Under the pieces are notes generated by a model that searched no databases, was not told the DNA's origin, and saw nothing but the letters and a program-made list of their open reading frames with translations. A stretch of DNA of 64,000 nt, taken from positions 1 through 64,000 of the forward strand of contig NZ_JAUNKC010000016.1 of the NCBI RefSeq assembly GCF_030532965.1. The letters are read 5' to 3'. This DNA is from Corynebacterium sp. (GTDB taxonomy: Bacteria; Actinomycetota; Actinomycetes; Mycobacteriales; Mycobacteriaceae). Positions 1 to 8,098 of the stretch are shown here, piece after piece (within the stretch, counting starts at the first letter, position 1; every line of letters begins with the position of its first letter). A program made the translations under genes and the position numbers.

Positions 1-60
1 ACAACCAAAAAAACAAAAGTACATTGGCACACTATTGAGTTCTCAAACAACATGAACATA
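1..60 (-). other. rRNA operon leader (16S gene lies just outside the window)
   Basis: On the minus strand, positions 48 to 24 read GAGAACTCAATAGTGTG with its flanks, followed by a T-rich stretch toward position 1. This motif is a recognised element of actinobacterial rRNA leaders and spacers, and in corynebacteria it sits a few dozen bases before the 16S rRNA gene. I infer that a 16S gene begins just left of position 1 and is read leftward. No mature rRNA sequence is present in the window itself. Confidence 0.72.
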
Positions 61-239
61 CTTAAACAAAACTCTTGATTGGAGAGTGATGTGAAAAGTA
101 ATTCCTGTTCGTCCCGCTTGTTTTCCTCCTGCCATACTCTCACCTTGTGAGGGGCAGTGTCGGTCGCGGCGACTCACATAAAGTTACACATTAACGCGGA
201 ACAAAACAAATCCGCAGGTTAATGCTATATTTTTGTTAA
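61..239 (-). promoter_or_regulatory. Probable rRNA operon promoter region
   Basis: This gene-free stretch lies directly upstream of the rRNA leader motif on the minus strand, so it should hold the rrn promoter or promoters. AT-rich minus-strand patches occur near 190-230, and a short GCGGA/TCCGC hairpin lies around 196-216. I cannot pick out the -35 and -10 boxes with confidence. Confidence 0.4.
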
Positions 240-287
240 GTCCCCGCTGCGCACTGAGCCGTTTATTCAAATGTGCGCAACGGGGAC
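240..287 (-). terminator. Strong hairpin after the ABC permease operon
   Basis: Arms GTCCCCGCTGCGCAC (240-254) and GTGCGCAACGGGGAC (273-287) pair over 15 bases with one mismatch. The hairpin separates the ABC exporter operon from the rRNA leader. There is no clear T-run after it on the minus strand, so termination is likely but not certain. Confidence 0.55.
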
Positions 288-320
288 GGCTTCATATTGC
301 ATCAGAGTATTTTCTCGTTA

Positions 321-1493
321 TTAGGAAACACCCAGCCAAGTCTTTTCCCATTCCTTTCGGCGTGCTTGGAGATTTCGAACATCCCGCATGAGATACCACG
401 CCCACAGCGCATATATAGCCATGGCCAGCGCAACTTGACCAACGCCGGTGACGATTCCAGTGCCGGCAAGCACACCAAGAACCACACATATCGCGATGAG
501 AAGCACTGGGGTTAGCCAGCTTTTGGGTTGGCTAAGGCTGAAGTTTGTCACTACATAACGCAACGGGACTGTTAGCCAAGCAATCACGATTGCTACGTAC
601 ATCAATCTGATTACTTTCTGTTGTTCGGTCAATGTTTGCTGCACCAAGCCGTTTCCAGATAACCAAGCAATGCCCGCACCGAAAATGATTGTGGCCACTA
701 TTGGAAACATGAGGTTAGCCAGTACTGTTGCCTGAGCCCAGGACTTTCGCGTTTTTCCAAATTGCAGCCAGGTAAAGAGCGTGTCCTGCTGACTTGCTGC
801 CAGGTGCGCAACAACAGGGTAGACGACAACCATTCCGATAAAGCCGCTAAAGAACGCCTGTTCATATTGTGCGGGATAGAATGTAAAGAGCAATAACGAC
901 CCAGTCAGCATCAGCACTATTAGCAAACCAACCATAATGGTTACGTGTAAATGCAATACGTAGATAACGGAGTTTGCCAGGTTTTTCTGAGTAAGACGTG
1001 ATTCACCTGGTAGGTAGAACTCCAGGATTTTTCGTATTCGCGGTCCTTGTTTTTGCAAGTCGATGTCTGTTTTAGCTAGTTGTCGCCAACGGTTTCTTCC
1101 GAGAAGTACCGAAAGTCCGTATCCGATTTGTGTCAGGCAGGCGATTGCAGCTACAAAAATCCAACTTGGGGCATATCTTCCAGGGATAACAAAGAAAACG
1201 TGAATAGGTAACCATACCGCTGTCCATAATGTCATCACACAAACAGTTTTTGTTACCATGTGCGCCACATAGGTTCGTGCGCTGAGCCCGTAGCTGACAT
1301 AGACGCTTTTACTGGGGAAGAAGTTACTTGAGAAAAGCACGGTAATGCCTGCATAAATCACGGTGACGAACCGGTTGAATTCCGGGTCAGTCAGTACCGC
1401 AGCAACAAACCATAGGAACACAAACGCCAATGCGTCTCGGCGTCGAAAAGCAAGGCGAAAAAACAGCTGGATCGGGTGCGCAACTTTAGTCAT
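321..1493 (-). CDS. ABC transporter permease (ABC-2 type)
   Basis: This 390-residue protein is very hydrophobic, with about ten predicted membrane segments, and begins MTKVAHPIQLFFRLAFRRRD. It lies 10 bases after the ABC ATPase and shares its operon with a GntR/YtrA-type repressor, which is the usual layout of small regulated ABC exporters. By context it is the membrane half of that exporter. The substrate is unknown. In related YtrA-controlled systems the exporter answers cell-envelope antibiotics, but nothing here proves that role. No recognisable family motif beyond the membrane profile was seen. Confidence 0.75.
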   Translation of the reverse strand: MTKVAHPIQLFFRLAFRRRDALAFVFLWFVAAVLTDPEFNRFVTVIYAGITVLFSSNFFPSKSVYVSYGLSARTYVAHMVTKTVCVMTLWTAVWLPIHVFFVIPGRYAPSWIFVAAIACLTQIGYGLSVLLGRNRWRQLAKTDIDLQKQGPRIRKILEFYLPGESRLTQKNLANSVIYVLHLHVTIMVGLLIVLMLTGSLLLFTFYPAQYEQAFFSGFIGMVVVYPVVAHLAASQQDTLFTWLQFGKTRKSWAQATVLANLMFPIVATIIFGAGIAWLSGNGLVQQTLTEQQKVIRLMYVAIVIAWLTVPLRYVVTNFSLSQPKSWLTPVLLIAICVVLGVLAGTGIVTGVGQVALAMAIYALWAWYLMRDVRNLQARRKEWEKTWLGVS

Positions 1494-1503
1494 GGTTTCA
1501 CTC

Positions 1504-2418
1504 CTAAGTCAGCTCTTCGTATTGCGGTTCGGTTATCGCCAGCACTGCCTTTTCCAGGGTGCATTCGGCAACCCGAACATTGAGACGGCCGGCGCAGGTA
1601 TACAGTTCGTCGACAAGTTTCGGAAACTGCCGCAAGTCGAGGACGAGTTTCGTCGCCCCTGCTTGGTCGCTGCGGTGCCGCACAGCACCCGTGACCCCTA
1701 GTTGACTAATAAGGCGATCGACAGCTTCGGTTGTTCCGGTAATTTCTAAGACCTGTTCCACAATGTCGTCGATAACGCCGTTGAGGACGACCCGTCCGGC
1801 GCCGATAAGCATGACGCGATCAAGCAGCGCCGATATTTCGTTCAGGTGGTGGGTGGAGATAATAAAGGTACGGTCCCCGATCTCCGCGTATTCGGTAAGT
1901 ACTCGGTAGAACTCACCGCGTTTACTGACATCTAATCCCAGGTACGGCTCGTCAAGCAGTACTAACGAGCAGCCAGAGGCGAGCGCGACGATGACTCCCA
2001 CGGCGGAGCGTTGGCCACGGGAAAGCTCACGGTATCGCTTTTCGACGTCGACACCGAAGCGAAGCGCCAAGGTTTCCGCGGCGTCCTGGTCCCACGTGAC
2101 CCACCGATAGCCTCCGGCTTTAAAGATGTGTTTCACGCGCCAATCGCCAGGAAACGGTGAATCAATCCCCGTAAGGATCGTGTGATCCATGTGGTGCTGA
2201 TTATCAAACGGTGAAGCACTACCAACTAAACACTCCCCACGAAAGGCTAATTGGCCTGCAATAACCCTCAGCAATGTGGTTTTTCCGGCACCGTTGGCTC
2301 CGATAAGTCCGAGGATTCCCGGCCCGGCTGGGATCGTGAAATTGAGATCGGATAAAACTATTTCGTTATTTTTATACGCCACGGAAAGATTGGTGGCGTT
2401 AACCAGAGCAGTCGACAT
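1504..2418 (-). CDS. ABC transporter ATP-binding protein
   Basis: This cytoplasmic ATPase subunit of about 304 residues shows Walker A GANGAGKTT, a degenerate signature ELSRGQRSA, and Walker B LVLLDEPYLGLD followed by the switch histidine in STHHL. The start at 2418 (MSTALVNATN) is preferred because GAGGA stands about six bases upstream. An upstream ATG at 2430 would add four residues but has poor spacing. It works with the permease immediately downstream. The C-terminal 80 residues form an extension often seen in ABC-2 exporters. The exported molecule is unknown. Confidence 0.85.
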   Translation of the reverse strand: MSTALVNATNLSVAYKNNEIVLSDLNFTIPAGPGILGLIGANGAGKTTLLRVIAGQLAFRGECLVGSASPFDNQHHMDHTILTGIDSPFPGDWRVKHIFKAGGYRWVTWDQDAAETLALRFGVDVEKRYRELSRGQRSAVGVIVALASGCSLVLLDEPYLGLDVSKRGEFYRVLTEYAEIGDRTFIISTHHLNEISALLDRVMLIGAGRVVLNGVIDDIVEQVLEITGTTEAVDRLISQLGVTGAVRHRSDQAGATKLVLDLRQFPKLVDELYTCAGRLNVRVAECTLEKAVLAITEPQYEELT

Positions 2419-2460
2419 GTTGTTCCTCATAAATCCTTGATTGATAGATATGGCCGGCGC

Positions 2461-2835
2461 TTAGCTATACAAACCGCGACTCTCGGCAACGCGGTCGATA
2501 AGGGTATGCAGATCTGCCCTACTGACATCCAGCTTCACGGCTTCATCGATAAGTGGCGCCAAGTAAGCGGCGGCGAAGTCTTCCCGACGGCGGTTGATAA
2601 TGATGTCGCGGGCGACCTCGGTTACAAACATTCCTAATCCCCTTCGTTTTTCCAAGATTCCTGCTTCCACCAAAATGGTTAAGCCTTTGCGGGCGGTCGC
2701 CGGGTTAATCGAGTGAAACGCCGCCAATTCGTTGGTGCTGGGCGCGCGATCCCCGGCCTTGAGCGAACCGTCGACGATGGCATCCTCCACCAACGTTGCG
2801 ATCTGCCGAAACAACGGTGCTGTTGTGTCATCCAT
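2461..2835 (-). CDS. GntR family repressor, YtrA subfamily
   Basis: The protein has 124 residues: an N-terminal winged helix (PLFRQIATLVEDAI ... STNELAAFHSINPATARKGL) followed by a short C-terminal helical dimer region. This short form is typical of the YtrA subgroup, which controls ABC transporters. The start at 2835 follows a strong GAGGAGG at a spacing of 11; a longer frame to 2877 exists but the family begins near MDDTTAPLF. It is the first gene of the operon with the ABC ATPase and permease, and likely represses it through the palindrome at 2890-2913. Confidence 0.85.
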   Translation of the reverse strand: MDDTTAPLFRQIATLVEDAIVDGSLKAGDRAPSTNELAAFHSINPATARKGLTILVEAGILEKRRGLGMFVTEVARDIIINRRREDFAAAYLAPLIDEAVKLDVSRADLHTLIDRVAESRGLYS

Positions 2836-2889
2836 CTCCGGAAAAACCTCCTCATTTCGACCGAACCGTTCAGCCACACAAACTTCATT

Positions 2890-2913
2890 GGTTAGTTACT
2901 GATGTAACCAACC
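2890..2913 (-). promoter_or_regulatory. Candidate GntR/YtrA operator over the exporter promoter
   Basis: GGTTAGTTAC (2890-2899), TGAT, GTAACCAACC (2904-2913) is a near-perfect dyad with one mismatch between arms. It lies about 55 bases upstream of the GntR start, next to an AT-rich possible -10 (TTATAT on the minus strand, 2914-2919). Position and symmetry suit autoregulation by the GntR protein. Confidence 0.55.
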
Positions 2914-3045
2914 ATATAACTACCCTGTGGTGAAGGTCAAGCTTTTGCAACCAAGAAATTTCAGCCAACGGAAAAGTAAGCACCATAGAACCCGCATTGA
3001 CCTGCGGTTTTTAATCGCGTATCGACTTACGCGACGCAATAAGGC

Positions 3046-4485
3046 ATGCTTGGATTAAGTAACTTATTTAGAAAATTAGTAGCGAAAGTTAAAACAGGAG
3101 CCATGCTTGAACGCACACATATTTACGTCGACACCTCTTATCTGCTTGCGAGTTTCTATAATTCGTGGGAAATCGGGGCACGGGCGCAATTAGAAATCGA
3201 CTTACCCGAGGTTGTTCGGGTGCTTGGATCAATGGTCCAAAACCAGCTTCACCAGCCGGTTCACCGCCAATACTGGTACGACGGAATCCCGGAAACCGGG
3301 CCGCATCGCTACCAGCGCGCACTGCGCACCTGTGACGGGGTTCAATTACGGGCAGGCACGCTCATCGAATGGGGCGAACGCCGCACCCAGAAAGCTGTTG
3401 ATACCCGCCTAGTTGCCGATATGGTTCTCAGTTCTGTGCGCCGCGAAGTCACTGATATCGTGCTGGTTTCCGGCGACGCCGATATGATCCCCGGCGTCCA
3501 GGAGGCAGTTAACCACGGCATCCGTGTGCACCTGTACGGATTCGGGTGGGATTCCATGTCATCGGCGCTGCGTCATGCCTGCGACACCACCGTCATCCTC
3601 GACCCACGGGAAGACTTTGAAGATTGCATGCAACTTCAAGTGCTTGAAGGGCCATTGCCGCCAACCGTGAGGCTGCATGACGACGATTGCCCCGATAACA
3701 ACTCATGCGAGACTGACGAAAAGACCGCCGAAACCTGCTCCGAGATCGTATCCGCCGAACTGGCCACAGCTGTGGAATGCTGTGAGCAGTCGAAGGCGCA
3801 ATCAAACAGCCCAGTCCGGCGGGTACGGCCGGGGGAGCCAGCGCTTTCCGACGACGACCACGAGGTGGAAACCCCACATCCAACCCCGAGCGCTCGGCGT
3901 GTGCAACCCGGGGCGCAGCCCGAGCCACAGCCGACCGAACCGGCGTCGATAAGCACCATCGAAGTAAGCACCACCGCGATCGAAGAGGTGACCAAAAACG
4001 GTCATTCCTACCAACAGACCGACCGCATTTCGGTAACTACCACGACAAATGGGACCTCGCAGGCCGCCCCGTCCGATTCCGACCAGGACACGACACCTGC
4101 CGCTGCGTCCCGCCCCTCCCCGGCCGATGCCCCCGCGAAGCGACCAGCACCAAATCCATCGATGATGGCGCCGCGACGCAAACTGCGGTCGCGCTACGTG
4201 CCGCTTCCCAACGAAGTCTGGACCTCCGCCGGGTTCCTCACCCCGTTTGACGTCGGGCAGCAGTACGCCATCTGGTGGTACGAAAACGCCGCCACCGCCG
4301 AACAACGCGACTCCGCCCACCTACTTTCCGGCGGCGGACTTCCCCCCGAGATCGATCGCCCGCTTTTGCAATTCGCCTGCGAAACCCTCCATGAATACAC
4401 CCTGACTGAAACCCAGCGGGTGAACTTGCGTGACGGTTTCCACTCCGGAATCCGGGGCATTTTAGTCAATAATCAATTCGACTAA
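3046..4485 (+). CDS. NYN domain protein (putative RNase-like)
   Basis: The N-terminal part (IYVDTSYLLASF ... LVSGDADMIPGVQEAVNHGIRVHLYGF) is a NYN/PIN-like nuclease fold with conserved Asp residues at the expected places. NYN proteins are metal-dependent RNases or RNA-binding proteins. Residues about 200-370 are a low-complexity Pro/Ser/Thr/Glu linker, and the last 100 residues form a separate conserved-looking domain ending in RGILVNNQFD. Two starts are possible: ATG at 3046, or ATG at 3103 (MLERTHIYVD) just before the domain with AGGAG only two bases away. Neither has ideal spacing. The gene is monocistronic and ends in a strong terminator. Confidence 0.75.
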   Translation: MLGLSNLFRKLVAKVKTGAMLERTHIYVDTSYLLASFYNSWEIGARAQLEIDLPEVVRVLGSMVQNQLHQPVHRQYWYDGIPETGPHRYQRALRTCDGVQLRAGTLIEWGERRTQKAVDTRLVADMVLSSVRREVTDIVLVSGDADMIPGVQEAVNHGIRVHLYGFGWDSMSSALRHACDTTVILDPREDFEDCMQLQVLEGPLPPTVRLHDDDCPDNNSCETDEKTAETCSEIVSAELATAVECCEQSKAQSNSPVRRVRPGEPALSDDDHEVETPHPTPSARRVQPGAQPEPQPTEPASISTIEVSTTAIEEVTKNGHSYQQTDRISVTTTTNGTSQAAPSDSDQDTTPAAASRPSPADAPAKRPAPNPSMMAPRRKLRSRYVPLPNEVWTSAGFLTPFDVGQQYAIWWYENAATAEQRDSAHLLSGGGLPPEIDRPLLQFACETLHEYTLTETQRVNLRDGFHSGIRGILVNNQFD

Positions 4486-4496
4486 TCCTGATACCT

Positions 4497-4540
4497 AAAA
4501 CCGCCGCTGCCGTGAATCTCCACAACAGCGGCGGTTTTGT
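4497..4540 (+). terminator. Rho-independent terminator of the NYN gene
   Basis: AAAACCGCCGCTG (4497-4509) and CAGCGGCGGTTTT (4526-4538) are perfectly complementary over 13 bases with a 16-base loop and end in TTTT. It may also work on the minus strand, where pspA converges. Confidence 0.85.
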
Positions 4541-4628
4541 TACGCCAAGCCGCGCATACGGAAATCACGTTCCACACGCGCGGCTACCGAGAGCCGTAAG
4601 CGGCAATGGCCGTAAACCTAAACCAGGT

Positions 4629-5642
4629 TTAATTGCTCGTTTTGCCGCCAGTGACGTCGTCTTCGACCACATCGGCGTCTTCAACCTCAGCATCAACCGC
4701 GTCGGCCGCCGAGGTTTCACTATCGTCAGCCACGTCAGCCTCATCGAGGACATCGCTTGCGACTTCCTCCGCCTCCGGTGTCACCGCCGTTTCTGATTCT
4801 TTGGCCACAGCTTCGCTTTGCGACGCTTCCTCCGCCTCCGGTGTCACCGCCTCGGTTGACGATTCCGCAGTTGTCGGCAGCTCACCAGCCGATTCCTGCT
4901 TCTGTTCCAACATGTTATCGCCACGCATCTGCGCCCGAATCTCCTCCAACCGTGCGGAAGCTTTCATGTCGGTGCCAGACATTTCGATCTCAGTCATCCG
5001 CTCACCCATGGAATTCTCCATCAACTCCTGGGCACCCAACGCGTTAGCGTAACGCGATTCGATCTTCGCCCGGACATCATCCAACGTTGGGACATTGCGA
5101 TCCGGGTCGATCTCAGCCATTTCATCCATGGCCTTGGTTGCAGTTTCCTGCATTTGCGCCTGATTCGCCTGACGCAATAACTGCTCCGCCTCAGCCAATT
5201 GCTGGGTCAACCGCGCTTCGGACTGCTGCACTTGGGACTTCGCAGCTTCCGCGTTCTGCGCCGCCTGCACGTGCAGCGCCTTGGTCTCTTCCAGCTGCTG
5301 TTCAACACTTACCAACTGGGTGGCATAGATTTCCGCAGTGGATGTAAATTCCTGGGATTTCGTTTGATCGCCTTCGGCCGCAGCCTTATCCGCAAGTTGG
5401 ATGGCTTGCCGCGCCTTTTCCTGCAAGCCCGCCTGCTCCTTGACCAGGCGATCGAGCTTCATCTCCAACTGGTTCTTATTGCCGATCACGGCCGCCGCCT
5501 GCTGAGAAATCTCTTGGTGCTGCTGCTTTGCTGCCTGAACCGCCTGATTAATTTGGACTTTAGGGTCAGCGTTTTCGTCGATAGCTTGATCTACCGATGC
5601 TGTGAGATACTTCCAGCCTTTGATAAACGGATTCTTCGACAT
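4629..5642 (-). CDS. pspA: PspA/IM30 family protein with acidic tail
   Basis: The protein has 337 residues. It begins MSKNPFIKGWKYLTASVDQAIDENADP and continues as a long Gln/Glu/Ala-rich coiled coil up to about residue 230, which is the PspA/IM30 membrane-stress fold. Such proteins coat and stabilise the inner face of the cytoplasmic membrane. A further 100 residues form a very acidic Ala/Glu/Asp/Val-rich tail with a repeated TPEAEE unit, longer than in the classic family. The gene stands alone, with a 570-base gene-free region upstream that may hold a structured leader. No phage-shock regulator gene is nearby. Confidence 0.82.
   Translation of the reverse strand: MSKNPFIKGWKYLTASVDQAIDENADPKVQINQAVQAAKQQHQEISQQAAAVIGNKNQLEMKLDRLVKEQAGLQEKARQAIQLADKAAAEGDQTKSQEFTSTAEIYATQLVSVEQQLEETKALHVQAAQNAEAAKSQVQQSEARLTQQLAEAEQLLRQANQAQMQETATKAMDEMAEIDPDRNVPTLDDVRAKIESRYANALGAQELMENSMGERMTEIEMSGTDMKASARLEEIRAQMRGDNMLEQKQESAGELPTTAESSTEAVTPEAEEASQSEAVAKESETAVTPEAEEVASDVLDEADVADDSETSAADAVDAEVEDADVVEDDVTGGKTSN
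4763..4851 (-). repeat. 26-bp in-frame direct repeat in the PspA tail
   Basis: The same 26 bases occur at 4763-4788 and 4826-4851, offset by 63 bases (21 codons). They encode the repeated acidic segment around TPEAEE. This can expand or contract by slippage without breaking the frame. Confidence 0.85.
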
Positions 5643-5785
5643 AGTGGTTAGACCTTCGCTTTCTTCTGTAGTCTCATTAACCCGGCCGGGATTACGGCAG
5701 CAATCCCAACTCCATTCCGCCCCAAGTTATCCACGCTTATCTTCGATTCGGAACTCATAGACACTCATAACACTAGAGACCTTAC

Positions 5786-5845
5786 GGGCGACACCCCGAG
5801 GGGAAACGGCTTAAGCGTGAGCCACCAAGGACGGAGGTGTCTCCC
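5786..5845. ncRNA. Candidate structured RNA in the pspA upstream region
   Basis: GGGCGACACC (5786-5795) pairs with GGTGTCTCCC (5836-5845) over ten positions with one mismatch. It encloses a GGCT/AGCC hairpin (5808-5811 with 5820-5823) and the run CCCCGAGGGG. It lies in a 570-base stretch without a gene, about 145 bases upstream of pspA on the minus strand and 370 bases before the next plus-strand gene. I do not recognise a named riboswitch class, and the strand is undecided. Confidence 0.3.
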
Positions 5846-6216
5846 ATTCTAACGATTTGGCCTTAGCAACAGCGTGAGCAAAACCTAAGCGTTATCAAAA
5901 AAGCAGATATGCGGCCACCGGGTTCAGGATAAGCATTAGATAAAAACTCCTCGCTAACCCCGCCTTCGCTTTTGTGCTACGCAGCTTGGATAATTTTATT
6001 TCACACGCCCCAAAACCCCAGGACTGCGCACAATCCCACACCCCAACACCACCTAAACGCCTTATATGGCTTCTTTATAATGACCCCATACGCGGCATTG
6101 ATAGCCGGGATTTTGCCTCCACCAACAGGACGCAACCGAGCATTGGCGCTGGTAACGAAAACCATGCTAGCCGTTATGCTCACGATTCAACCACACTGAC
6201 ATGACCAGGAGAATGA

Positions 6217-6693
6217 GTGAACAGCCTGACGAAACCTACTGTGCAGCGCGGTTTGCTTGTGTCGTCGATAAGCATTCACGCATTGGTCTTTTTCATCATT
6301 TCCGCATACTGGCAGAATCTACCCGCGACGGTGGTAACCCATTACGGGCTGGGCGGTCCCGATCTATATGAGCCCAAAAGCATTGCGTCTGTTTTCTATT
6401 TCAGCATCGTGGCGCTTTCCCTGGAACTGATCCTGCTGTTGGTATGGGGCGCAACCCGAGTCCCAAACATTTTTGCTAACGCGACCCTTATATCCACGCT
6501 AAAAGCATTCCTGCCCGTCTGCATCTTTCTGCTTTCCAGTGTGTGTAGCGCCGTCAACCTCGTCAGCGTATTTCATGTCGCCCCATCACTGCGGACCGCT
6601 ACCGTTGTCGTCTTTGTCGTGGTCTTAGTATTCATTCCTGTGGTGGCATTAACGATCATGAATTTTTCGCAGGAGCCGGAATCAAAAACCTGA
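6217..6693 (+). CDS. DUF1648-type small membrane protein
   Basis: The 158-residue protein has four predicted membrane segments (near residues 12-30, 60-80, 95-115 and 125-148). The segment LPATVVTHYGLGGPDLY between the first two matches the pattern of DUF1648, which has an 'LP..VP.H....G..D.Y..K' element between helices. DUF1648 proteins resemble the SdpI immunity/signalling family, but the function of this one is unknown. The start is GTG at 6217, with AGGAG five bases upstream. It is followed 80 bases later by a DUF7710-like gene on the same strand. Confidence 0.7.
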   Translation: MNSLTKPTVQRGLLVSSISIHALVFFIISAYWQNLPATVVTHYGLGGPDLYEPKSIASVFYFSIVALSLELILLLVWGATRVPNIFANATLISTLKAFLPVCIFLLSSVCSAVNLVSVFHVAPSLRTATVVVFVVVLVFIPVVALTIMNFSQEPESKT

Positions 6694-6773
6694 CGGCGAT
6701 TTACTGCCCACAAAGGTCACAGTGCTGCATGATGAAAACCACCAAACAGATTCTCGTTAGCAATGGAGGTTGC

Positions 6774-7055
6774 ATGGGTGCCGAAGATTTCGTCTGGGTG
6801 TTCCAAGGGGAACGGGCTAGATTCCCCTCGGCCGTATTTTCATCCAAGGAAACAGCCATTGATTGGATAGCACGCCACCGGTTAAGCGGCATGTTATCGA
6901 AGTATCCAGTGGATATACCCGTTTACGAGTGGAGCATCGCCGCCAATTTTTTCACCCCACGACGTGAGGAACACCGAACGCCTGAGTTTATCCAGAGTTT
7001 CTCCAGTGCATGCATCGAGGATTCCCAGTACATAAACGGTGTTGCTATCGATTAA
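6774..7055 (+). CDS. Small conserved protein, DUF7710-like
   Basis: The protein has 93 residues, beginning MGAEDFVWVFQGERARFPSAVF. The pattern 'FVWVFxGERARFPSAVFSS...WI..HRLSG.L..YPVD..VY.W' and the later 'TPEFIQSFSSA' match a small family of unknown function found in many bacteria, from memory DUF7710. GGAGG stands four bases before ATG 6774, so I prefer this to the upstream ATG at 6729. There are no signal peptide or membrane segments. Genes of this family are often solitary, and nothing in the neighbourhood suggests a role. Confidence 0.7.
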   Translation: MGAEDFVWVFQGERARFPSAVFSSKETAIDWIARHRLSGMLSKYPVDIPVYEWSIAANFFTPRREEHRTPEFIQSFSSACIEDSQYINGVAID

Positions 7056-7120
7056 ATCGCGCCAAGGGTACGTGGTGCTGCGAAATCCAGACGCCCTCCA
7101 AGCACCCCGAAGCAGGCACA

Positions 7121-7160
7121 AAAAATCGGTGACGCGCACAAGCGAGCGTCACCGATTATT
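7121..7160. terminator. Bidirectional terminator between DUF7710 gene and thioredoxin gene
   Basis: AATCGGTGACGC (7124-7135) and GCGTCACCGATT (7146-7157) are a perfect 12-base stem with A-rich sequence before and TTATTA after. It lies between convergent genes and can serve both. Confidence 0.85.
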
Positions 7161-7227
7161 AGTGTGATGTAGCTACCGCATGGCTTTACGCAACCTCGCC
7201 GGTAGTTACATCACTCGTGCTTGTGCA

Positions 7228-7596
7228 CTATTCCTGGTTTTCTTGTTCCGCGATCTGGCGGCGGACCTCGTCCATATCGAGAGCATTCGCCTGACTAATG
7301 AGGTCTTCAAACGCATGAGCAGGCAGAGCGCCCGTGTCGCGGTATACCAAGACGCCATCGCGGAAAACCATGATGGTTGGCACTGCCATGATCTGCAGTG
7401 CTGCCCCTAATTCCATTTGCTCAGCGGTATTGAGCTTAGCGAAGGTGGCGTCGGGGTGGTTTTCGGCTGCCTTTTCAAAGACCGGCATGAACTGCATGCA
7501 CGGACGGCAGGTAGGCGACCAACAGTCAACGATGGTTAAACCCGGTTGGGTTACCGTCGCTTCAAAGTTTTCCTTGGTTACGTCAATCAAAGCCAT
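7228..7596 (-). CDS. Thioredoxin family protein with CRPC active site
   Basis: The 122-residue protein has a thioredoxin fold: an early beta strand TIVDCWSPTC, the active-site pair C30-R-P-C33, the cis-proline segment MAVPTIMVF, and a 15-residue charged C-terminal tail. Thioredoxins reduce disulfides in the cytoplasm. The usual active site is WCGPC; here it is TCRPC, with an extra Cys at 25, so its redox potential or partner may differ. The gene stands alone and diverges from copZ-copA, which may mean shared stress conditions. A small hairpin followed by T6 lies in its leader (7627-7642). Confidence 0.88.
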   Translation of the reverse strand: MALIDVTKENFEATVTQPGLTIVDCWSPTCRPCMQFMPVFEKAAENHPDATFAKLNTAEQMELGAALQIMAVPTIMVFRDGVLVYRDTGALPAHAFEDLISQANALDMDEVRRQIAEQENQE

Positions 7597-7626
7597 GGTG
7601 TTTTCTCCTAACTAAATTTCTAAAAA

Positions 7627-7642
7627 ACACGGATTTTCGTGT
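7627..7642 (-). promoter_or_regulatory. Terminator-like hairpin in the thioredoxin leader
   Basis: On the minus strand ACACG-AAAATC-CGTGT is followed by six T residues, about 30 bases before the thioredoxin start and just before its GGAG. The stem is only five pairs. It could end upstream transcription or act as a weak attenuator. Confidence 0.3.
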
Positions 7643-7810
7643 CTTTAATTTAAACAACGCCATCTCCCACCTTATTCCCATTTTGTGGTGTTCGTCATTT
7701 TTTGCCCCGCCGGATCGCATTTGCAGCAGGTTGGCACTACGTTTGAAACCGGTCACCCGTTTTGATCGTGGCCACGGCTGTACAACGTGGAAAGGACACC
7801 CCGAAGCCTC

Positions 7811-8008
7811 ATGATAAAGAACTATGTCGTCACTGGAATGACGTGCCAGCACTGCGTGATGTCAGTAACTGAAGAAATCAGTGAGATTCCTGGTGTGCAG
7901 GGGGTTGACGTCGACCTGGAATCAGGTCGAGTAACGATCACTGGTGAAGATTTTTCCGACTCAAGCGTTTCCGCCGCTGTAACTGAAGCTGGATTCGCCC
8001 TCCAATAA
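7811..8008 (+). CDS. copZ: CopZ-type copper chaperone (HMA domain)
   Basis: The 65-residue single HMA domain has the metal site GMTCQHC and the family ending '...GFALQ'. Such proteins carry Cu(I) in the cytoplasm and hand it to CopA. I chose ATG 7811 (MIKNYVVTGMTC) because the HMA domain starts there; an in-frame GTG at 7787 would add eight residues. The CopA gene follows after 90 bases with a similar N-terminal domain. No CsoR or CopY regulator gene is present in the window. Confidence 0.85.
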   Translation: MIKNYVVTGMTCQHCVMSVTEEISEIPGVQGVDVDLESGRVTITGEDFSDSSVSAAVTEAGFALQ

Positions 8009-8098
8009 TGCTTGTGTAGTCATGGCAGCTGCTTCTTCGTTCGCAAAAAATTCGGCACTATTGAATTTGTCCGGGCTTGTTTGTAAAGTCAGCTAGCC

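Noticed and set aside
3802..4320. Long minus-strand frame opposite the NYN gene
   Set aside because: It is Gly/Arg/Val-rich and is a reverse shadow of the Pro/Ser/Thr-rich linker.
5972..6204. Two overlapping plus-strand frames of about 75 codons
   Set aside because: Both lack a ribosome-binding site and have irregular composition; they overlap each other in different frames.
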